64,000 nucleotides of DNA from Limanda limanda (taxonomy: Eukaryota; Chordata; Actinopteri; Pleuronectiformes; Pleuronectidae): the NCBI RefSeq assembly GCF_963576545.1, contig NC_083641.1, positions 14,258,893 to 14,322,892 on the forward strand. The letters run 5' to 3'. The notes beneath the pieces were generated by a model. That model was not told where the DNA came from and made no database searches. It was given only the letters and a program-made list of their open reading frames with translations. A program made the position numbers and the translations under genes. Below, in pieces: positions 40,851 through 52,629 of this stretch (the first letter of the stretch is position 1; every line of letters starts with the position of its first letter).

Positions 40851-43800
40851 TCATGACACGTGTGTGGGTGTGTGTGTGTATGTGTCACAAAGAGGGAGAG
40901 AAATCAGTAAAGGAGACTTCATCCGTGTGTGAAGAGGTAAACCTTTGCTCTATCTCTATCCCCTGATTGTTAAGCTTGATGATGTTTGTGTGTCTTTGTG
41001 TGTGTGTTTGTGAGACCATGCTATAAATCCCACTTCTGTGTGAGCTGCACCCTACATTCGATTGTAGCTGCAGTTATTGTTCAACTTCCCCTTTGACCTC
41101 ACTCTGCTTTATTGCGGTATTCCATCAAATGACTCCTTCTATGGTGCATACCTGTCACCGTGTGCGTCTTTGTTAGCGAACAATCGCATCCTTGTGTAAC
41201 GTAACTCAACAACATCTTGTGGGAAGACTGGTATTGAGAAACATTGTTGTTTTCATTGAGCTTTCACTCGAAGGCCCTCTATTTGTTTGAATTTGACTTG
41301 GCAGCTGATGGATTTCTTTCTCACACACACACTCCCCCCCCCCCCACACACACACACATACACACACAGTTAAGGTATTGGAAACATAATATCTAACCCT
41401 TTGAGCTCTGCAGCACGAACGGGCCTTCAGTGACTGAATTAGTATTTTTGCTCACTGAGATTTGAGTATCTTCAAATGTTTTATATCCATAAACACAACC
41501 TGAGCTGAAAGGTTATGCAAGTTAATGAACCATAACAAAAAAGAGATAAAAGTACTGAATTTGTATAATAAACTTAAAAAATACAAGAAGAAACACATAG
41601 AACATTGATCAAAATATTTCTAAACATTCAAATATATCTTTTCTGAACTATGTCAATTTTGTCGTAGAAATGTACTCCCCTGCCAATCTCTGGCACCTCC
41701 GCCTGCTAAGGGGAATCCCCTTGCACCATCACCATTTTGCATCGCACATAACTTTACATAACAACATCATCACACGGCTACGATATAATGAGGCCTAACA
41801 GAGAAGCCTTAGCTTTCCGCTACAAACAGAATACATTTTCTCGATAATGTAGTTAATTGGATCATGCAAACCACTATCTCCAGCATGTAGTTAGCTGTTT
41901 AAGCATCTTTCAGTCCATTGTTTTGGTTTGGTCAGCACAATGCAGCAGAAGGGCAAAATTAGCAACTACTACCTTACACAACTCTCAATGCTTATGATGC
42001 TGTGCATGTGCTGAACATTTTAAGAGGAGACTAACAAGCAGGCAGGTCGTAGTAGCTTTTACATTACATTTATTGAAATACTCTGTATTGATTCCTGATG
42101 GAACAAGGTCTCACTGTACAGATTCAATGTGTCTCAAGGACACTTTAAGTGACTTTTGTTTTCACAGCATCATCAACCCATGTCGTAAGAATGAAGTCTC
42201 CCTATTCACTGCATCGCAATGCTGCCTTCATCACATGACTTGTTTTTAATGGGCTTTCTTTTGGTTTTAGGCATATTTTTGGGTGCATTTGTAGCCTTTA
42301 GCATCAGTGAGTCAGCAGGTCAGGTGCCAAATCTTAGAAAAGATAGGAAAAAACACCAACTGTCATGAGTCTAAACAAATGCTTAAATACTGGATTCCTC
42401 TGCCTCTGCAATTTTACTTTAACAACACCTGAGAGATTCAGTTTCTACAAATGAAATCTCTCTTTATAAGACAGTAATTACAAAATCATAAGTTGTGCTA
42501 TAGTAGAATCGTAACTTGCTCTCAGGATCAGTAAAATGCATTGAACTCAGGTGCAGTAAAAAAAAAACTGCAAAATGTAAAACTGCAGCATAGTTGACTG
42601 TCTACCCCACTGGTTTTGAATATCAATCACCTGAAACTGTGGAACCATTTCTGTTTTCCTGAATATCATACGGGAAATGTGGGAAATAAAGAGTGGATAA
42701 AATGCAGTGCAAGCTGTGAACTCAATGTGAATCATTACGAGTTGCTACGCAGCTGAGTTTACCCCACAAGAAAGCAGTTTGTGTTCTGCCTGGAATTCTT
42801 TTTTTTTCGACCGTGCTGCTTGCAAAAATTCTTCTTTATTGGTCTCAGCGGAAATGTAGTCACTTTTGGGCCAAGACATTCTTCAGAGCCCCATTCCAGA
42901 GAGACGAAAATGCCTTTGGGAAACACAGTGGTCATCCACACATTTACTCCACTGGGCCACGTGGATTACAAAGATATTAATGCTCACCACTTTACAGTGC
43001 ATCTACAGCGTAATGTGAACCACTTCCACAACGGTAGGATTTTGTCCTGTATCTATAGCTCACTGCATCTGGCATCTGCCTCCGTCACAGTCTGGTGACG
43101 GAGAGACACAACAGCATTCATAAGAGCCTGAAGCTTTCCATATTTAGTCTCAAAGTGATACAGACCTAGAGTTTTATCGGAGACAAGCTTAGCAACACGA
43201 GTGGGTAACAAAGACGGAGCACAATTTGTTAGGGATGCTACAAATTGCTCTTTTCCTCAGTCAATTCTCTTGCCAGGACTTTTTCCTCTTTAACACTCTG
43301 TTTCTCCCAGAAGTTCATTTTGTTGCTTCTACACCATCCACCTGGATTCCCGCCTCCCATAATTCAGCGTTCACTTTCTCCCTCCTCCCCATTATCTCGC
43401 TTGCAGAGTGTGTAGGTTGTGCGGAGTACATGATGGTTGATTAAATAGTACAAGCAGCAAATACTCGAGGCTTCATTAGTCATAAAAGGCCAATTCGCCA
43501 ACAATTAAAAACCGGCTTCACTGACTTTAATGACACCTCAAAGACAGCGTGAGCTCCACCGCTTTACGAGATAAAAGCAGCCCGAGACCATTAAAGAAAA
43601 TATGGAAAGAGGGATGACGTTACAGACGGAGAGGAAGTTGAGGCCTTGAGGGTGAATACACATTTGGTGGTTTGTTTCCAGCCCCAAAAAAAGCGTGATC
43701 TAAACTGCACAACATGATGACGAGGGGGATTTTAGTGCTAAATAGGATGTTGATGAAACAGGTGTCTGCTGTTTAAACTGTGTTATTATACATGCATGGA

Positions 43801-45754
43801 AAAAAACATTCCACTTGTGGAAAAAAACACTTGTAAACTTGTAAATGTGTTTGTAAATGTAGAATCATCCAGCGTTCCCAAGCCCTTTTTTAAATTTTAG
43901 CTTATTGTGCATTTTGAACAAACTACACTGATGCTTGACTCTCTGGAGGCTTTTCTTTTCTTTGTTTATAAATAGTTATAAATATGAAGGAAAAACTTAA
44001 ATAAGTGAATCTCACAGAAATGTACTCAAATAACACAATAACTGTTTTCCACACGGAGAGATGGATCACCACGGACCCTTTATTGGAACAGCACATGACA
44101 TTAACGGACAGAGATTGCTCTGACCGTCATCAGACACAAATCTGTTGGAACAAATATTGAATATAGATATATTATTAAGTAAATACTAGCCTTTAGTCTG
44201 TTCGGTGCAAGCATCGATAAATCTATTCTAATGTCTGGTGTTAACGAAGACTGACGTGGCAATTAAAGACCGTTCCTTGGTTTCAAAACTCCTGCTCAGA
44301 CCAGAATGGATTCTGGGAGAGAGAACAATCCACCACTCTTGAGGCCTCAACCACATTAAGATGAAGGTATCTTGTTTTTGTTTAAATCTATATTCACACT
44401 TTGATTATGAACTTTATACTTCGTTGCCTAGTGTTGCTGTTGCCCAATAGCTTTTGTGTAGCACTGACTTTTAGTGTCCATAAGACATTTGTAGTCAGTT
44501 AAAATTGCTGTCAACTTGGACACAGCACACGTATCTTCACTGTATAGTTTTGAATGGGGCGCTTTGCTTGCCAGTTGTTTTGAAGCAGAGAAAGAAGGTT
44601 TAGGCAGCAAAGTGGAGAGCGGGTGTGATGACCCGAAACATTGTCCTCTCCTGACTACGCTTAGCGTAGTGGTGACAAACAAAATTTCCCAAACTAGATT
44701 GAGCTCTTCTGTGTCTCTCCTTCATTTCTGTTTTCCAGAGTCTTCCTGTCTGCTTTCATCTACTTTTGTTGAACACTGATGCTTCTTGAAGTTTTGTGTT
44801 ACAGTACTGGATCTGAGGATTATAGACCCTCTGACCCCTTCTGATTTAGCATGCAGGGCCCGAGGAACAATGCCTTTCGATTAGGTCAGGTTTTGTAAGA
44901 GAGGGAATGACATTGATTGGCCGAGGGAATGGGGATTGACATTGATTGGTCCCGGCTTGTTTGTGCGGACAGGAAGTGATTTGCATAATGCAGACATTCG
45001 CAGTCTGCAGAGGCTCTGTACGTGGTGAACCAGTGCAGAATATAAAAATGTGGCCTTAACAGTAAAAAGGCATCACTAAGGTGGAATATATGCACAATTT
45101 ATTGGATAGTTTATAATTACAGAACTATTCAGTCGGCCCGATGACTACAAATAGAGAGAGCCAGACAATTATCATTTAGGATTGTCAGACAGCCAAGAAA
45201 CTCAAGCAAGCAAAGAAACGAGTAAGTAAATGAGAGAGGGAGAGTGATTAAGAGACAGGGAGAAATGCCAGAGAAAGAAGGAGGAGACAAAATTAAAGAT
45301 AGTAAGAGAAGACGGCCGGGGAGAAAATAGAGCAGACACAGGAGTGAACAGAGAGAGTGCTGTGTCTCCTGGTTGTCTTTGTTTACCGTGACAGGGACAG
45401 GTGGAGGCTGACAGCAGGACCTTTTCAGGGAGCCAGTTAAATAAAGAGGGGATGGAGGGATGGAAATGAGCGGAGAGAGAAGAACAAAAGAAGGAGGGAG
45501 ACTCGGAGACTAAATGCCAGCCCCAAATGGCTGCCAACTCTTCTGTTTGCCCCCAGCTCGGAGTTGTAGCACCATGTGGTTGATCAGCGTCACAGATCAA
45601 ACTGCTACGATCAATTTGACTATCTCTTTGTTAATTTACTTTAAGCATTACTTTTTGATAAAGGTGTCATCAGTTCAGGGATGTCATGGAAAACTGAATG
45701 GATATATATGCCTCCAGGTCAACGACAGCTGTTCCTAGAGGTGTAGATTTCGGG
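40851..45754. other. Unique non-coding DNA
   Basis: A C12 run at 41334-41345 lies between CA repeats. Otherwise AT-rich. The stretch 43450-43600 is repeat-poor and could be conserved non-coding DNA (untested). A GA-rich block lies at about 45220-45500. No gene recognised. Confidence 0.38.
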
Positions 45755-46080
45755 TTGTCCATCCATCCACCCATTAAACATATATTCCATTTTTATCCGG
45801 TCTGTCTGCCTGTCCAACGGTTGTCTGTTCGTCCCATTCTCATGAACATGATACTTCAGCAACACCTTGAGGATATTTCTTAACTTTTGGCAAAATGTTT
45901 GCTTGGACTGATTCAAAATTGATAGTCAGAAGTCAAAGGTTAAGGTCACTGTGCAATCATGGCCATAACCGAAAAGTGCACGAGATGATCATTACAATAT
46001 TTCAAAGAAATTAATAATTGAATAGAATGATGAAGTGATGATATTCTATATCCTAGAGGTCAGGGACTCTTTACATCAAA
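45755..46080 (+). repeat. Interspersed repeat family A, copy 4
   Basis: CCATCCATCCACCC, GTTCGTCCCATTCTCATGAA, CTTCAGCAACACCTTGAGGA and AAGTCAAAGGTTAAGGTCAC follow the family order. The palindrome is reduced to one half-site (AGGTCACTGTGCAA, 45943-45956). ATGAAGTGATGATATTCTAT closes it. Confidence 0.65.
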
Positions 46081-47538
46081 TCATGTGTTAACCCGCACTG
46101 AAACATGCATTTAAGCACAAATTTAGTTGGTTATCATTTCTAATATAACATTATCTGTATTCTCCAGTATCCCCAGTATACAAGCTTTTGGATTTCTCCG
46201 TAAAAACATCAACTTATTCAAGTAGTTGCACAGACCTTTGTGATCTCTTAACTTTTATCAAAATACATGATGTCTTAATTTAATTTTGGGCTGCGTTTTC
46301 TCTGTGAAATACTTTGACATATTCTAGATGGATTGGCACAAAAGTCGGCACAGACATAAATGATTCAAAGATTTTGTATCCCTTTCCTCTTTTGCCATGA
46401 GATACACATTTGTAGTTTAAATTGAGATGTTGGATGGATTAGAATGAAAACTTGCTCTGACTCTTCAAAGGTCCTCCACGAAATGAATTCTTGCATTTTG
46501 GTAAATGCCCAAAGTTTTCATCTCCCACCATCGTTCTGAAGTTTCAGTTAGTCCAATACTTTGGTTTCAATACCTGTAAAAATAATGACATTCCCTCCAG
46601 CCTTGGCTTTAATTTGTGTTTTGTACTAATTAAGAAATGTTAGCATAATGACACACTCAAATAAAATGGTGAACACAAATCCTGCTAAATGTCATCTTCT
46701 AAATGTTAACTGTGTTATTTTTAGCAGTTAGCTCCAAATCTGCCGTCGCTCAAGGCAATACTGTGCAGACCCACATGAAGCCACTAAATACATGTCTATA
46801 TTAAAAACTGAAGAATGAACACACAAGCAAATTCCATGTGTTGCAGTAGAGTATAAGTAGGATGCAGATGAGTGAAAGGGCAAAACATCTCACACACACA
46901 TACAGACAAACCTTTGAATCAATGGAGCATTATGGGATTGTCTCAAAGTGATTACATAGGATCACGGATACAACAAAAACCAACAACAACAAACAAAGAT
47001 GCATGGACAGGCTAACACACACAGGAATGCACAAACACACACACACACACGCACACACACACATAATGCATAGAAAGATCACTCACACACAGACTCACAC
47101 TCGTCAAGCCACGATGTCCGGCCCCTTTGACAGGGATAATCCTGTGGCATCCTGAGAGAGAGGGTAAAGTTAAGAAGAGAGGATCCCAAACCCGGAAAAG
47201 CCGATTAGAGGCTGAGGGAACAAAACCCAGGCAGTGGGAGAAGGAAGAGGAGAAACAAGCAGCAGAACGCCACAGCCAAGCCAACCCTGACACAAGAGGC
47301 CAGTTATGCCTTATAGACCAGGAAAACAGAAGGGATGGGGAAGGATGGATACAGAGTGTGAAGACCGATTGCAGACAGAAGGAGTACTACAGGGGGACGT
47401 GAAGGTGTGGAAGAGAGGAGCAATGATATGAGAATGTGATGAACAAAGATAGAGAACTGAGAGGAGGAAAGACGGGGAGAAAATGGAAAGAAGGAGATGA
47501 GGAGATACATGTGATAAGAAAGGCTGGCAATAAAGAGG
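46081..47538. other. Unique DNA ending in a purine-rich block
   Basis: AT-rich, then a CA tract (47033-47063), then GA-rich sequence from about 47140 up to the retrotransposon insertion point. The same purine-rich DNA resumes at 53214. Confidence 0.5.
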
Positions 47539-47543
47539 GAAAG
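47539..47543 (+). repeat. 5-bp target site duplication, left copy
   Basis: GAAAG directly before the 5' LTR, repeated exactly at 53214-53218. Confidence 0.95.
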
Positions 47544-47668
47544 TGTCACAGTCTGCTCATCTCCTGTCTGCTGGTATTTTTCCACTCCTCTGTCTCTGCT
47601 CCACTCTACCTGTTAGCCACGCCCCCTCATCAGGCCAACTCTCCACACCTGTGACTGCCCTGGCTGCA

Positions 47669-47674
47669 TATAAG
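47669..47674 (+). promoter_or_regulatory. TATA box of the LTR promoter
   Basis: TATAAG within GCATATAAGC, 29 nt upstream of the predicted start at 47698 (GCCAGATTGT). The spacing is the usual 25-30 nt for RNA polymerase II, and the start is supported independently by its complementarity to 48130-48139. Confidence 0.75.
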
Positions 47675-47740
47675 CCTGCTCCTGTCTCTGCTTCAGTGCC
47701 AGATTGTCTTGCGTAAATGCCTGACCTCCAGCATTTCTCT

Positions 47741-47890
47741 CTCCGGCCTGCTACCTGTTATCTGCCTGCTACCTGCCTGCTACCTGCCTGCTACCTGCTC
47801 CGGCCTGCTACCTGCTATCTGCCTGCTACCTGCCTGCTACCTGCTTGCTACCTGCATTGCTACCTGCTTGCTACCTGCTCCGGCCTGCTA
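47741..47890 (+). repeat. Minisatellite within the 5' LTR
   Basis: About 150 bp of imperfect tandem units of roughly 11 bp (CCTGCTACCTG and variants), opened and closed by CTCCGGCCTGCTAC. It falls in the transcribed R region. The 3' LTR carries the same array at 52827-52976. Open frames through it (Cys-Tyr-Leu-Pro repeats) are artefacts. Confidence 0.88.
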
Positions 47891-48057
47891 CACAGCTCAC
47901 CACTGAACCTGTCTGCATCTAGGTAATCCTCCTGCTGTGGACCTTGCCTCCACTCAGCAACACCAGACTCACTCCTTGCCAGATCTCGCTGAAGATCACT
48001 GGGAACAAAGACTTTTCACCCTGCCACTGTTAAGAACTGTTTAAGACTGCAGTGAAA

Positions 48058-48063
48058 AATAAA
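48058..48063 (+). terminator. Polyadenylation signal (5' LTR copy)
   Basis: AATAAA, 64 nt before the end of the LTR. In the 5' LTR this signal is normally bypassed. The equivalent copy at 53144-53149 would end the genomic transcript. Confidence 0.7.
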
Positions 48064-48129
48064 GTTCATTTCCAATTAAGATCTCGTCTGCCTGTGCTGC
48101 ATTTGGGTCCTCACCATACCCGTGACAGT

Positions 48130-48139
48130 ACAATCTGGC
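48130..48139 (+). promoter_or_regulatory. Primer-binding site, self-priming type
   Basis: ACAATCTGGC lies two bases after the 5' LTR. It is the exact reverse complement of GCCAGATTGT at 47698-47707, where the transcript should begin, 29 nt after the TATA box. In Tf1 the 5' end of the RNA folds back on such a site and primes reverse transcription instead of a tRNA. I see no good match to the CCA-bearing 3' end of a tRNA here. The complementarity is observed; self-priming is inferred. Confidence 0.8.
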
Positions 48140-48144
48140 CAGAC

Positions 48145-49152
48145 ATGGACCCAGCGCACACGCCGATGGATCGCCTGGAGAAGGTAGAGGCGATGCTCCA
48201 GCACCACGAGGCGCTGCTGCTTTCGAACTCAGCAGATGTTCAACTGGCGGTGACTAAGCAGGAGCAGGCGGTTACCTTGCTAGCCTCGCAGGTCCAACAA
48301 CTCGCCGCAGCTTTTGCTCAAGCTGTCCCTCTGCCTCCAGAACCAGTCCAGCCTCTACCAGTCCCGGCTGCCTCTGCTTCCGCCTCGGAGCCTCGTGTGG
48401 GGGTTCCTGAACGCTACGCCGGGGACGCGGAGGGCTGCCGCCCGTTCCTCACAAACTGTTCCATCCTGTTTGCCCTCCAGCCCCACACCTTCGCTTCGGA
48501 AGACGCCAGGGTGGCGTTCACCGTGAATCATCTGACGGGGCGCGCTCGGCTGTGGGGAACAGCCGAGTGGGAGCGTCGCACTCCAGCGTGCTCCACTTTC
48601 CAAGCCTTCGCCGCTGAGCTCCGCAAAGTGTTCGGAGAAGCTTCCCGAGGTCCGGACGCTTCTGGAGGGCTTCTAGGTCTGAAGCAAGGGTCTCGTTCAG
48701 TGGCCGATTACTCCATCCACTTCCGCACCCAGGCTAGCTCCAGTGAGTGGAACCAGGCTGCCCAGTGCGACGCATTCCTGATGGGGCTCGCTGACTACAT
48801 TAAAGACGAACTGATTTCGTACGACCTTCCCACCACTGTCGACGGCATCATCGAGCTGGCGTCCCGCATTGACCGTCGCATTCAAGCGAGACAGCGGGAG
48901 AAACATCAGGGGCTCGCAGGACGACGCCAGCCCGCCCCTTCACCAGCGGCTTCCGACGTATCGATGCTTTCTGGCTGCCGGTATTCAGGGGAGCCTGAAC
49001 CCATGCAGGTGGGTCGGGCCAGTCTAACTCCAGAAGAGAGGAGGAGACGCCGCGAGGGGAGCCTCTGCCTGTATTGTGGCCAAGCGGGACACTTTATTTC
49101 CAGGTGCCCGCTAAAAGGTCGGGCTCATCAGGAAGGAAGGAGTTCCTGGTGA
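48145..49152 (+). CDS. Gag, nucleocapsid/capsid polyprotein
   Basis: 335 residues from the first ATG after the primer-binding site (ACATGG) to TGA at 49150-49152. The frame is open further upstream into the LTR, but the ATG at 48145 fits a short leader. An upstream ATG at 48052 lies inside the LTR and is less likely to be used. The N-terminus ([19 protein letters not shown]) and the following stretch are predicted helical or coiled. The middle contains the retrotransposon Gag capsid region (about residues 85-240, with [14 protein letters not shown] and [10 protein letters not shown]). A CCHC zinc knuckle is complete at residues 308-321 (C-X2-C-X4-H-X4-C). Gag would assemble the cytoplasmic particle and package the RNA. 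The C-terminal 154 nt overlap the pol frame. Confidence 0.93.
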   Translation: MDPAHTPMDRLEKVEAMLQHHEALLLSNSADVQLAVTKQEQAVTLLASQVQQLAAAFAQAVPLPPEPVQPLPVPAASASASEPRVGVPERYAGDAEGCRPFLTNCSILFALQPHTFASEDARVAFTVNHLTGRARLWGTAEWERRTPACSTFQAFAAELRKVFGEASRGPDASGGLLGLKQGSRSVADYSIHFRTQASSSEWNQAAQCDAFLMGLADYIKDELISYDLPTTVDGIIELASRIDRRIQARQREKHQGLAGRRQPAPSPAASDVSMLSGCRYSGEPEPMQVGRASLTPEERRRRREGSLCLYCGQAGHFISRCPLKGRAHQEGRSSW

Positions 49153-52100
49153 GTCATACATCTAGCTCCTCCTCCAGCCCACGATCCCTGTGCCAGGTCC
49201 GCCTGCTACTGCCTGAGGGATCCCAGACCCTCGCCACCCTTATTGACTCTGGCTCTGATGCCAACATTATGGACTCTAACCTAGCTCTGCAGCTGGGTGT
49301 CGGTCAGATTCCCCTGCCAGCTCCAGTTTCCACCAACGCTCTGGATGGCCGACTTCTGGGAACTGTGACCCACCTGACAGTGCCTATACGGATGTTAATT
49401 TCCGGGAACCACCATGAAACACTCCAGTTTCACATCCTGCACTCTCCTCGTCATCCTCTCCTTCTGGGGTTCCCATGGCTCCGACGTCACAATCCACACC
49501 TTGATTGGACCACAGGGGCGATCCTGGGGTGGAGTTCATCGTGTCACCAGGTCTGCCTCAAGCAAGCCGCCACACCACGACCTTCTGCCACGACCAGTTC
49601 TTCTACCGATGTGCTGGGGGTCCCGGCTGAGTATCTGGACTTCAGGGAGGTCTTCAGTAAGGCCAAGGCAACCTCCCTGCCCCCACATCGGCCCTATGAC
49701 TGCGCCATCAACCTCCAGCCCGGTGCCACGCCCCCCAGAGGACGCCTGTATTCCCTGTCCGTTCCTGAGAGGGGGGCGATGGAGACATATATCAATGACG
49801 GTCTAGCGGCAGGCATCATCCGCCCTTCCTCGTCTCCGGCTGGAGCAGGTTTCTTCTTCGTGGAGAAGAAAGACAAGACACTCCGCCCCTGCATTGATTA
49901 TCGTGGATTGAATGACATTACCATCAAGAACCGGTACCCCCTGCCTCTCATCTCCTCAGCTTTCGAGCTCCTAGAGGGGGCCACCATATTCACCAAGCTT
50001 GACCTGCGCAACGCCTACCACCTGGTCCGGATCCGCGAGGGGGACGAGTGGAAGACGGCGTTCAATACCCCCACTGGTCACTACGAGTACCTGGTGATGC
50101 CCTTCGGCCTCACCAACGCTCCTGCTGTCTTCCAGGCTCTGGTCAACGACGTGCTCAGGGACATGCTCAACAGGGTCGTCTTCGTGTACCTTGATGACAT
50201 TCTGATCTTCTCCCGCTCCAGAGAGGAACATGTACATCACGTCCAGAAGGTCCTCCAACGTCTGCTGGAAAACTCCCTGTTCATCAAGGCCGAGAAGTGT
50301 GAGTTTCACGTCTCGTCTGTCTCCTTCCTGGGGTACGTCGTAGGGAGAGGGACCGTGGAGATGGACTCAGCCAAGGTTTCTGCCGTCACCACTTGGCCCG
50401 CCCCTGATTCCCGCAAGCAGCTGCAACGTTTCCTGGGCTTCGCCAACTTCTACCGGAAGTTCATCAGGGGCTACAGTTCGGTGGCGGCCCCCCTCACAGC
50501 TCTTACCTCCTCCAAGGTTCCGTTTCTCTGGTCCACGGCCGCCAATGACTCTTTTCTGGCCCTGAAGACACGATTCACCTCGGCCCCCATCCTCCAAATA
50601 CCGGACCCTGAACGGCAGTTCGTGGTCGAGGTGGACGCTTCCGACTCGGGAGTGGGGGCTGTCTTGTCCCAGAGAGCAGCCTCCGACCAGAGGTTGCACC
50701 CCTGCGCATTCTATTCCCGACGTTTGACCCCGGCAGAGAGGAATTATGACATTGGAAACCGAGAGCTCCTCGCCGTCAAGTTGGCTTTAGAAGAGTGGCG
50801 ACACTGGCTCGAGGGGACTAAACTGCCGTTTCTGGTATGGACTGACCATAAAAACCTTGAGTACCTCCAGTCCGCCAAAAGACTGAACTCCCGCCAGGCT
50901 CGATGGGCACTCTTCCTGACCCGCTTCAACTTTTCCCTCTCCTATCGACCGGGGTCCCGCAACGTCAAGCCCGATGCCCTGTCCCGTCAGTTCTCGGAAA
51001 AGGAGGGGGACAGGACCAACCCAGACACTATCCTGCCTTCTTCCCGTCTGGTGGCCACACTCACCTGGGAGATAGAGGAGAAGGTCAGGGTCGCCGCCCA
51101 AGACCAGCCCGGACCTAGTGCTTGCCCTCCCAACTGTCTGTTCGTCCCGCCTGACCTCCGGTCTGAGGTTCTACAATGGGCCCACAGCACTCAACTTACC
51201 TGTCATCCAGGGATCCAACGGACCAAGGACGTGGTGCGGCGCCGGTTCTGGTGGACGTCACTGGATGAGGACATTCGGGGGTTCGTCAATGCCTGTCCCA
51301 CCTGCAACCAGCACAAGCCGGCTCATCATGCCCCTGCCGGTCTTCTACATCCTCTGCCTGTGCCTCATCGTCCCTGGTCGCACATTTCTTTGGACTTTGT
51401 CACCGGTCTACCACCATCCAGCGGCAACACTACTATCCTGACGGTGGTAGATAGGTTCAGCAAGATGGCACATTTCGTGCCCCTGCCCAAACTCCCATCT
51501 GCCAAAGAGACGGCTAAACTACTCCTCCTCCACGTCGTCCGTCTCCATGGCATCCCAGTGGACGTGGTCTCTGATCGGGGTCCCCAGTTCGCCTCAGTAT
51601 TCTGGAGGGAGTTCTGCTCGCTCCTGGGAGCCACCGTCAGCCTGTCCTCGGGGTACCACCCCCAGTCCAACGGCCAGACCGAACGCAAGAATCAGGAGAT
51701 GGAAACGGCACTACGTTGCATGACGTCTCAAGACCCTACTTCTTGGTCCGAACAGCTCCTATGGGTAGAATACGCCCACAACACCTTGACCAGCTCCGCC
51801 ACCGGTCTCTCCCCCTTTGAGTGCACCTATGGGTTCCAACCACCGCTTTTTCCGGCACTTGAGAAAGAAACATCCTGCCCCTCTGTCCAGGACTTCATCC
51901 GCCGTTGTCGCAGGACTTGGACCCGAGCCAGGGCGGCTCTACTCCGGGCCGCTGACCGCTACACCGCGGCCGCCAATCGCCACCGCTCCAAGGCCCCAGA
52001 CTACCAGCCGGGTCAGAAAGTTTGGCTTTCCACCCGTGATCTTCCCCTCCGGGTGGAATCCAAGAAACTGGCTCCTCGCTTCATCGGCCCGTTTGAGATC

Positions 52101-52547
52101 CAGGAGATCGTCAACCCAGTGGCAGTGAGGCTCAAACTCCCTAGATCCATGCGGGTTCATCCCACGTTTCATGTCTCCAAGGTTAAACCGGTCCAAGAGA
52201 GCGCCCTGGTTCCTGCCACACCACCTCCACCGCCTCCTCGCCTCATCGATGGAGGTCCCGCCTACACTGTCCGTCGTATCCTGCAGTCTCGCCGGCGTGG
52301 GAGGGGATTCCAGTACTTGGTAGACTGGGAGGGTTACGGCCCTGAAGAAAGGTTCTGGGTTCCTGGGAGGAACATCTTGGACCGCACCATCATCAGGGAT
52401 TTCCATCGACGCAACCCCACCCAGACGTCCAGAACCAGGCCACCTCCCAGACCACATCCTCCGTCGGAGTCCCCAAACGACAGCGACGACAGTCTCCCCG
52501 GGACCAGGGTCTTGGAGATGGACGCTGGGCTCTCGGACGAGTATTAG
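49074..52547 (+). CDS. Pol polyprotein: protease, RT, RNase H, integrase, chromodomain
   Basis: 1,157 residues numbered from the TTG at 49074, ending TAG at 52545-52547. The frame is open from 48999, lies -1 to gag, and has no good AUG start near the overlap, so translation by -1 frameshifting from gag is likely. Domains in order: aspartic protease with DSG at 58-60. Reverse transcriptase with YLDD at 372-375 and preceding LDLRNAYH and MPFGLTNAP blocks. RNase H with candidate acidic residues D521, E564, D591 and D634. Integrase zinc finger H704, H711, C741, C744. Integrase catalytic D774, D834, E870, with exactly 35 residues between the last two. GPF module at 1005-1007. Chromodomain about 1064-1115 ([15 protein letters not shown]). 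No stop or frameshift disrupts it. Products would act in the particle and, for integrase, in the nucleus. Confidence 0.96.
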   Translation: MWPSGTLYFQVPAKRSGSSGRKEFLVSHTSSSSSSPRSLCQVRLLLPEGSQTLATLIDSGSDANIMDSNLALQLGVGQIPLPAPVSTNALDGRLLGTVTHLTVPIRMLISGNHHETLQFHILHSPRHPLLLGFPWLRRHNPHLDWTTGAILGWSSSCHQVCLKQAATPRPSATTSSSTDVLGVPAEYLDFREVFSKAKATSLPPHRPYDCAINLQPGATPPRGRLYSLSVPERGAMETYINDGLAAGIIRPSSSPAGAGFFFVEKKDKTLRPCIDYRGLNDITIKNRYPLPLISSAFELLEGATIFTKLDLRNAYHLVRIREGDEWKTAFNTPTGHYEYLVMPFGLTNAPAVFQALVNDVLRDMLNRVVFVYLDDILIFSRSREEHVHHVQKVLQRLLENSLFIKAEKCEFHVSSVSFLGYVVGRGTVEMDSAKVSAVTTWPAPDSRKQLQRFLGFANFYRKFIRGYSSVAAPLTALTSSKVPFLWSTAANDSFLALKTRFTSAPILQIPDPERQFVVEVDASDSGVGAVLSQRAASDQRLHPCAFYSRRLTPAERNYDIGNRELLAVKLALEEWRHWLEGTKLPFLVWTDHKNLEYLQSAKRLNSRQARWALFLTRFNFSLSYRPGSRNVKPDALSRQFSEKEGDRTNPDTILPSSRLVATLTWEIEEKVRVAAQDQPGPSACPPNCLFVPPDLRSEVLQWAHSTQLTCHPGIQRTKDVVRRRFWWTSLDEDIRGFVNACPTCNQHKPAHHAPAGLLHPLPVPHRPWSHISLDFVTGLPPSSGNTTILTVVDRFSKMAHFVPLPKLPSAKETAKLLLLHVVRLHGIPVDVVSDRGPQFASVFWREFCSLLGATVSLSSGYHPQSNGQTERKNQEMETALRCMTSQDPTSWSEQLLWVEYAHNTLTSSATGLSPFECTYGFQPPLFPALEKETSCPSVQDFIRRCRRTWTRARAALLRAADRYTAAANRHRSKAPDYQPGQKVWLSTRDLPLRVESKKLAPRFIGPFEIQEIVNPVAVRLKLPRSMRVHPTFHVSKVKPVQESALVPATPPPPPPRLIDGGPAYTVRRILQSRRRGRGFQYLVDWEGYGPEERFWVPGRNILDRTIIRDFHRRNPTQTSRTRPPPRPHPPSESPNDSDDSLPGTRVLEMDAGLSDEY

Positions 52548-52616
52548 CCCTCCTCCAGGCCCCCGCCTCCCACCCGGTTTGGTCCATTCGTCTTGGGACG
52601 TCGAGAGCCGTCCCTT

Positions 52617-52626
52617 GAGGGGGGGG
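52617..52626 (+). promoter_or_regulatory. Polypurine tract
   Basis: GAGGGGGGGG, three bases (TTC) before the 3' LTR. This is the RNase H-resistant primer site for plus-strand DNA in LTR elements. Confidence 0.85.
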
Positions 52627-52629
52627 TTC

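Larger units (their letters stand above)
47544..48127 (+). repeat. 5' LTR (584 bp)
   Basis: Bounded by TGTCAC and GTGACA. Contains TATAAG at 47669-47674, a predicted transcript start near 47698, a tandem CCTGCTA-type minisatellite, and AATAAA at 48058-48063. No difference from 52630-53213 was found by eye. If the start and poly(A) positions are right, R is about 380 nt and U5 only about 45 nt. Confidence 0.96.

Noticed and set aside
47751..47890. CRISPR-like regular repeats
   Set aside because: Units are about 11 bp, contiguous and without spacers; this is a eukaryotic LTR minisatellite.
47709..47926. Cys-Tyr-Leu-Pro repeat proteins in both LTRs
   Set aside because: Translation of the LTR minisatellite.
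51939..52457. Antisense 172-codon frame under the end of pol
   Set aside because: Shadow of the GC-rich pol coding sequence; pol itself has clear domains.
52548..52629. Search for an envelope gene after pol
   Set aside because: Only 82 bp separate the pol stop from the 3' LTR, so there is no room for one.
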